From contig URCF01000001.1 in the NCBI GenBank assembly GCA_900546365.1, positions 124,001 to 188,000 on the forward strand: a stretch of 64,000 nucleotides of DNA, read 5' to 3'. The DNA is from an uncultured Porphyromonadaceae bacterium (GTDB lineage Bacteria > Bacteroidota > Bacteroidia > Bacteroidales > Muribaculaceae). Positions 60,917 through 64,000 of this stretch are shown here, one piece after another. Position 1 is the stretch's first letter, and each line of letters starts with the position of its first letter. A program made the position numbers and the translations under genes. Below the pieces are notes generated by a model. It saw only the letters and a list, made by a program, of their open reading frames with translations. It was not told the origin of the DNA and did no database searches.

Positions 60917-62619
60917 TATTTTTCACATTCTTTCGCCACATCCTGCGATATGCGCATGGCGCAGAAATTCGGGCCGCACATAGTGCAGAATTTGTCGGTG
61001 TCCTTGCGGCTCTCGACATAATACTGGCGGGCGCGGGCAGGGTCAAGCGAAAGGTTGAACTGGTCTTTCCACCGGAAGTCGTAGCGTGCGGCACTCATTG
61101 CATCGTCTCTCACCTGTGCACCTGGATGACCTTTGGCGATATCTGCGGCATGGGCGGCTATCTTGTAAGTTATCACACCGTTGCGCACATCCTCGAGATT
61201 GGGGAGGGCAAGATGCTCTTTGGGTGTCACATAGCAGATCATGGCTGTGCCCATCCACGCTATCTGTGCTGCGCCGATGGCGGAGGTGATATGGTCGTAG
61301 CCGGGGGCGATGTCGGTGGTCAGCGGGCCGAGGGTGTAGAACGGAGCCTCGTGGCATTTTTCCACCTGACGGTCCATATTCTCGCGTATTTTGTGCATGG
61401 GCACATGGCCGGGACCTTCGATGAGCACTTGCACATTGTGTTTCCATGCAATTTCGGTGAGTTCGCCAAGTGTGTCAAGCTCAAGGAACTGCGAGCGGTC
61501 GTTGGCATCGTGGATAGAACCGGGACGCAGGCCGTCGCCGAGCGACACAGCCACATCGTATTTGGCAAGAATCTCGCATATTTCATCGAAATGTGTGTAC
61601 AGGAAATTCTCTTCGTTATGAATCACAGCCCATTGGGTCATGATGGAGCCTCCTCGCGACACTATTCCGGTGAGTCGCTCCTTGATCATATCGGCGTGAG
61701 CTCTCAACGCACCGGCATGAATGGTGAAGTAATCCACTCCCTGCTCGGCCTGCTCGATGAGGGTGTCGCGGTATATCTCCCAAGTGAGGTCTCTGACCCT
61801 GCCGTTGACTTTTTCGAGGGCCTGATACACAGGTACTGTACCCATCGGTACGGGGCAGTTGCGGATAATCCATTCTCGTGTTTCGTGGATATTGTCGCCT
61901 GTGGAGAGGTCCATCAAGGTGTCGCCGCCCCAGTAGCAGCTCCACACCGCTTTCTGCACCTCTTCCTCGATGCCGGAGGAGAGTGCGGAATTGCCGATAT
62001 TGGTGTTGAGTTTCACAAGGAAATTTTTGCCGATAATCATCGGCTCAGCTTCAGGATGATTTATGTTGGCCGGGATGACAGCTCGGCCCGCGGCAATTTC
62101 CTGACGCACAAATTCGGGCGTGATGTGGCTTTCTATTCCCAACTCCTTGCAATTGGCATTTTCACGGATCGCCACATATTCCATTTCAGGGGTTATCATA
62201 CCCTTGCGTGCCAGAGCCATCTGAGTGATGGCGAAGCCCTCTTTGGCGCGGCGGGGTGCATGGCGATGCTTGAAGCGGATAGAGTCAAGGTCGGGATTGG
62301 ACTGACGTTCGCGGCCATATTGTGATGTGATGTCGGGCAGCTGCTCAAGGTCCTCGCGGTTGGCTATCCAGCTATCTCTGAAGCGGGGGATACCGTTGTT
62401 GATATCAATCTCCACATTGGGGTCAGTGTAAACGCCCGATGTGTCGTACACCACCACCGGCGCATTCTCACGTATTGTTTTTTCGCCGTTTTTCATTGTC
62501 ACAGTGGGGGTGAGGGAGATTTTGCGCATCGGCACACGCAAGAATGGAAACAGCTCTCCTTTGAGGTATATCTTCTCGGATGAGGGGTAGCTGTGGATGT
62601 CAAAATTTTCAATAGTCAT
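60913..62619 (-). CDS. thiC: Phosphomethylpyrimidine synthase
   Basis: Radical-SAM enzyme that rearranges AIR to HMP phosphate for thiamine. The 568-residue protein has the ThiC core (GIPRFRDSWIANREDL, HAPRRAKEGFAITQMALARK) and the C-terminal cluster site CTMCGPNFCAMR (Cys-x2-Cys-x4-Cys), unique to ThiC. Length and motifs are typical. It lies 2 bp after thiG and is coupled to thiH. Confidence 0.98.
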   Translation of the reverse strand: MTIENFDIHSYPSSEKIYLKGELFPFLRVPMRKISLTPTVTMKNGEKTIRENAPVVVYDTSGVYTDPNVEIDINNGIPRFRDSWIANREDLEQLPDITSQYGRERQSNPDLDSIRFKHRHAPRRAKEGFAITQMALARKGMITPEMEYVAIRENANCKELGIESHITPEFVRQEIAAGRAVIPANINHPEAEPMIIGKNFLVKLNTNIGNSALSSGIEEEVQKAVWSCYWGGDTLMDLSTGDNIHETREWIIRNCPVPMGTVPVYQALEKVNGRVRDLTWEIYRDTLIEQAEQGVDYFTIHAGALRAHADMIKERLTGIVSRGGSIMTQWAVIHNEENFLYTHFDEICEILAKYDVAVSLGDGLRPGSIHDANDRSQFLELDTLGELTEIAWKHNVQVLIEGPGHVPMHKIRENMDRQVEKCHEAPFYTLGPLTTDIAPGYDHITSAIGAAQIAWMGTAMICYVTPKEHLALPNLEDVRNGVITYKIAAHAADIAKGHPGAQVRDDAMSAARYDFRWKDQFNLSLDPARARQYYVESRKDTDKFCTMCGPNFCAMRISQDVAKECEKY

Positions 62620-62621
62620 GG

Positions 62622-63395
62622 TTAGTCAAGAAATGAAGTTAGGGGTGAGGTGGCGTCGGCCACACTGTTGATAGCACCGAGGCCGGCAAGATAGCCGCGG
62701 CGTCCGGCAATTACGGCTTCCTTGAAGGCTATGGCCATCTCCACCGGGTTGCCTGCCACGGCGATGGCGGTGTTGACGAGCACGGCATCGGCTCCCATTT
62801 CAAGCGCGGCGGCGGCATGGGAGGGAGCGCCGAGTCCGGCGTCAATCACCACCGGCACTCTTGTTTCGGCAATGATTATCTCAAGCATATCGATGGTTTT
62901 CAGTCCCTTGTTGGTGCCAATGGGAGCGCCGAGCGGCATCACCGCAGCAGTGCCCACATCCTCAAGGCGTTTGCATAGCACAGGGTCAGCCTGAATGTAG
63001 GGGAGCACCTTGAATCCGTCCTTGGCAAGAATCTCGGTGGCTTTCAATGTTTCCACCGGGTCAGGCAAAAGGTATTTGGGATCGGGGTGAATTTCGAGTT
63101 TTATGAAATCGGTTCCGAAGCAGTCGCGGGCCAGTTTTGCCGCCATCACAGCTTCTTTGGCGTCGCGCACGCCTGAGGTGTTGGGGAGAAATTGAACGTG
63201 GTCGCGGTTGATATGGCGCAGCATATCATCCTCTTCCTCATGTTGCATATCAATGCGCTTCATGGCCACGGTGATCATTTCCGAACCCGAAGCGAGCACA
63301 GCTTCCAGCATAAGCTTGTTGCTGGAGAATTTGCCGGTGCCGACAAACAGGCGGGAGTGGAAATTCCTGCCGCCTATATTCAATATATCATTCAT
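62622..63395 (-). CDS. thiG: Thiazole synthase
   Basis: Assembles the thiazole phosphate from deoxyxylulose-5-phosphate, iminoacetate and ThiS thiocarboxylate. The 257-residue TIM barrel has SRLFVGTGKFSS at the start, the lysine-containing FIKLEIHPDPKYLLPD, and the phosphate-binding VVIDAGLGAPSHAAAALEMGADAVL. It overlaps the thiE gene by 8 bp and precedes thiC. ThiS and ThiF are not in the window and may lie upstream. Confidence 0.97.
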   Translation of the reverse strand: MNDILNIGGRNFHSRLFVGTGKFSSNKLMLEAVLASGSEMITVAMKRIDMQHEEEDDMLRHINRDHVQFLPNTSGVRDAKEAVMAAKLARDCFGTDFIKLEIHPDPKYLLPDPVETLKATEILAKDGFKVLPYIQADPVLCKRLEDVGTAAVMPLGAPIGTNKGLKTIDMLEIIIAETRVPVVIDAGLGAPSHAAAALEMGADAVLVNTAIAVAGNPVEMAIAFKEAVIAGRRGYLAGLGAINSVADATSPLTSFLD

Positions 63396-64000
63396 TGGAA
63401 TAAAGTTTGTTCATTATCACTTGTGTGTACTCCACAGGGTCGGAAGCGTTGATGATGGCTCCCGACACAGCTATTCCATTCACTCCGGTGGCCATTATGG
63501 CATCCACATCGTTGGCCGTGATACCGCCGATTGCCACAATGGGGAGTTCCACACCGGCTTCGCGCACCTCTTTTACTATGGCTGAATAACCCTCGAGGCC
63601 GAGAACCGGGGCAAGGCGCTTTTTGGTGGTGGTGTGACGGAATGGTCCGAGGCCAACATAATCCACATCTTTGCCTTTGAAGCGGATGATGTCGGCTGCA
63701 GTGTTGGCAGTCACTCCGATAATGGCGTGTGGGCCGAGAATCTCACGGGCTTCAAGCGGATCCATATCCTCTTTGCCAAGATGCACACCCGACACTTTGA
63801 GCTCGTTGACTAAATCAACTCTGTCGTCTATTATAAGAAAGGTGTCAGTTTCGCGACACATAGGGATAATCTCCATCGCGGCTTCGCGCACTTCCTCATC
63901 GGAAGCATCTTTCATGCGCAACTGTATCCATTTGCAACCCCCTTCAATGGCCATTTGCACTTCTTCGGCCAAAGAGTATTTGTCGGATGGATTGGTTATG
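63388..64000 (-). CDS. thiE: Thiamine-phosphate synthase, 5' part beyond the window
   Basis: Joins HMP-PP and the thiazole phosphate to form thiamine phosphate. About 204 residues are visible; the frame is open to base 64000, where it reads ITNPSDKYSLAEEV, so the start lies beyond the right edge (only a few residues should be missing, given a family length of about 205-215). Seen are CKWIQLRMKD, FLIIDDRVDLVNELKVSGVHLGKEDM-type segments (split here as RVDLVNELK and GVHLGKED), and VAIGGITANDVD. A TPP riboswitch, if present, would be upstream, outside the window. Confidence 0.94.
   Translation of the reverse strand, partial: ITNPSDKYSLAEEVQMAIEGGCKWIQLRMKDASDEEVREAAMEIIPMCRETDTFLIIDDRVDLVNELKVSGVHLGKEDMDPLEAREILGPHAIIGVTANTAADIIRFKGKDVDYVGLGPFRHTTTKKRLAPVLGLEGYSAIVKEVREAGVELPIVAIGGITANDVDAIMATGVNGIAVSGAIINASDPVEYTQVIMNKLYSNE

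Noticed and set aside
60850..62325. A 491-codon open frame opposite thiC
   Set aside because: thiC is certain on the minus strand. The reverse frame contains no conserved motif and no promoter.
1..64000. tRNA, rRNA, insertion sequences, integrases, prophage genes
   Set aside because: No characteristic tRNA T-arm sequences, transposase or integrase motifs, or terminal inverted repeats were seen anywhere in the window.

Overview
The window is chromosomal DNA of a member of the order Bacteroidales, most likely a Muribaculaceae-type gut anaerobe (the family is my inference; the order is well supported). Evidence: many promoters match the Bacteroidetes consensus TTTG-N19/20-TAnnTTTG, Shine-Dalgarno sequences are weak or absent, and the gene content is typical of the group (PyrK/PyrD pair, GH92 and GH109 glycosidases, prolyl peptidase of the S9 family, AguA/AguB agmatine pathway, DUF4136 and PepSY-like lipoproteins, FtsE without an adjacent FtsX, a receiver/PEP-synthase-like hybrid). 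I see no insertion sequence, prophage, CRISPR array, tRNA or rRNA. The window is mostly core genome with a few poorly understood pockets.

Layout. 1-2200: end of a probable alpha-glucan phosphorylase, then pyrK-pyrD and a terminator. 2200-3960: an XRE-type regulator facing an 870-bp AT-rich, C-poor stretch with 17 same-strand TGTAA pentamers, then a 66-residue unknown protein and a 16-bp perfect hairpin. 3989-10261 (minus): ABC-F ATPase, secreted GH109-type protein, 5-formyl-THF cyclo-ligase, S41 protease, dCMP deaminase. 10496-12371: an ECF sigma factor without a neighbouring anti-sigma gene, and rmuC. 12404-15987 (plus): a three-gene cassette of alpha/beta hydrolase, membrane-anchored MurF-like ligase and divergent D-Ala-D-Ala ligase. 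16067-17321: outer-membrane barrel protein and a candidate structured ncRNA of about 330 nt with its own promoter. 17346-20651 (minus): pgk, pyrF, prfA. 20930-32078 (plus): tig, GH92, then clpP-clpX-recQ-ftsE-lysC-lysA. 32068-34209 (minus): agmatine-to-putrescine operon led by a small acidic protein. 34340-36665 (plus): lipoprotein, hydrolase, superoxide dismutase. 36881-40384 (minus): tiny repetitive lipoprotein, SulP transporter, rsgA, winged-helix protein. 40532-51592: TPR protein, PepSY-like lipoprotein and a likely six-gene minus-strand operon (receiver/PEP-synthase-like protein, coiled-coil protein, S9 peptidase, membrane protein, miaA, secreted unknown). 51769-57508 (minus): dedA-rpe-ftsK-lolA-like-trxB operon with terminator. 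57581-59806: uracil-DNA-glycosylase-like protein, corA, efp. 59798-64000 (minus): thiE-thiG-thiC-thiH thiamine operon running off the right edge.

Functionally the region covers pyrimidine synthesis (pyrK, pyrD, pyrF, dCMP deaminase), protein quality control (tig, clpP, clpX, S41 protease), translation (prfA, efp, rsgA, miaA, ABC-F), DNA maintenance (recQ, rmuC, ftsK, UDG-like), lysine/DAP and putrescine metabolism, thiamine synthesis and envelope biology. The parts most worth a second look are the candidate ncRNA at 16883-17213, the TGTAA-rich region at 2822-3691, the hydrolase/MurF-like/Ddl-like cassette, and the receiver/PEP-synthase-like operon.
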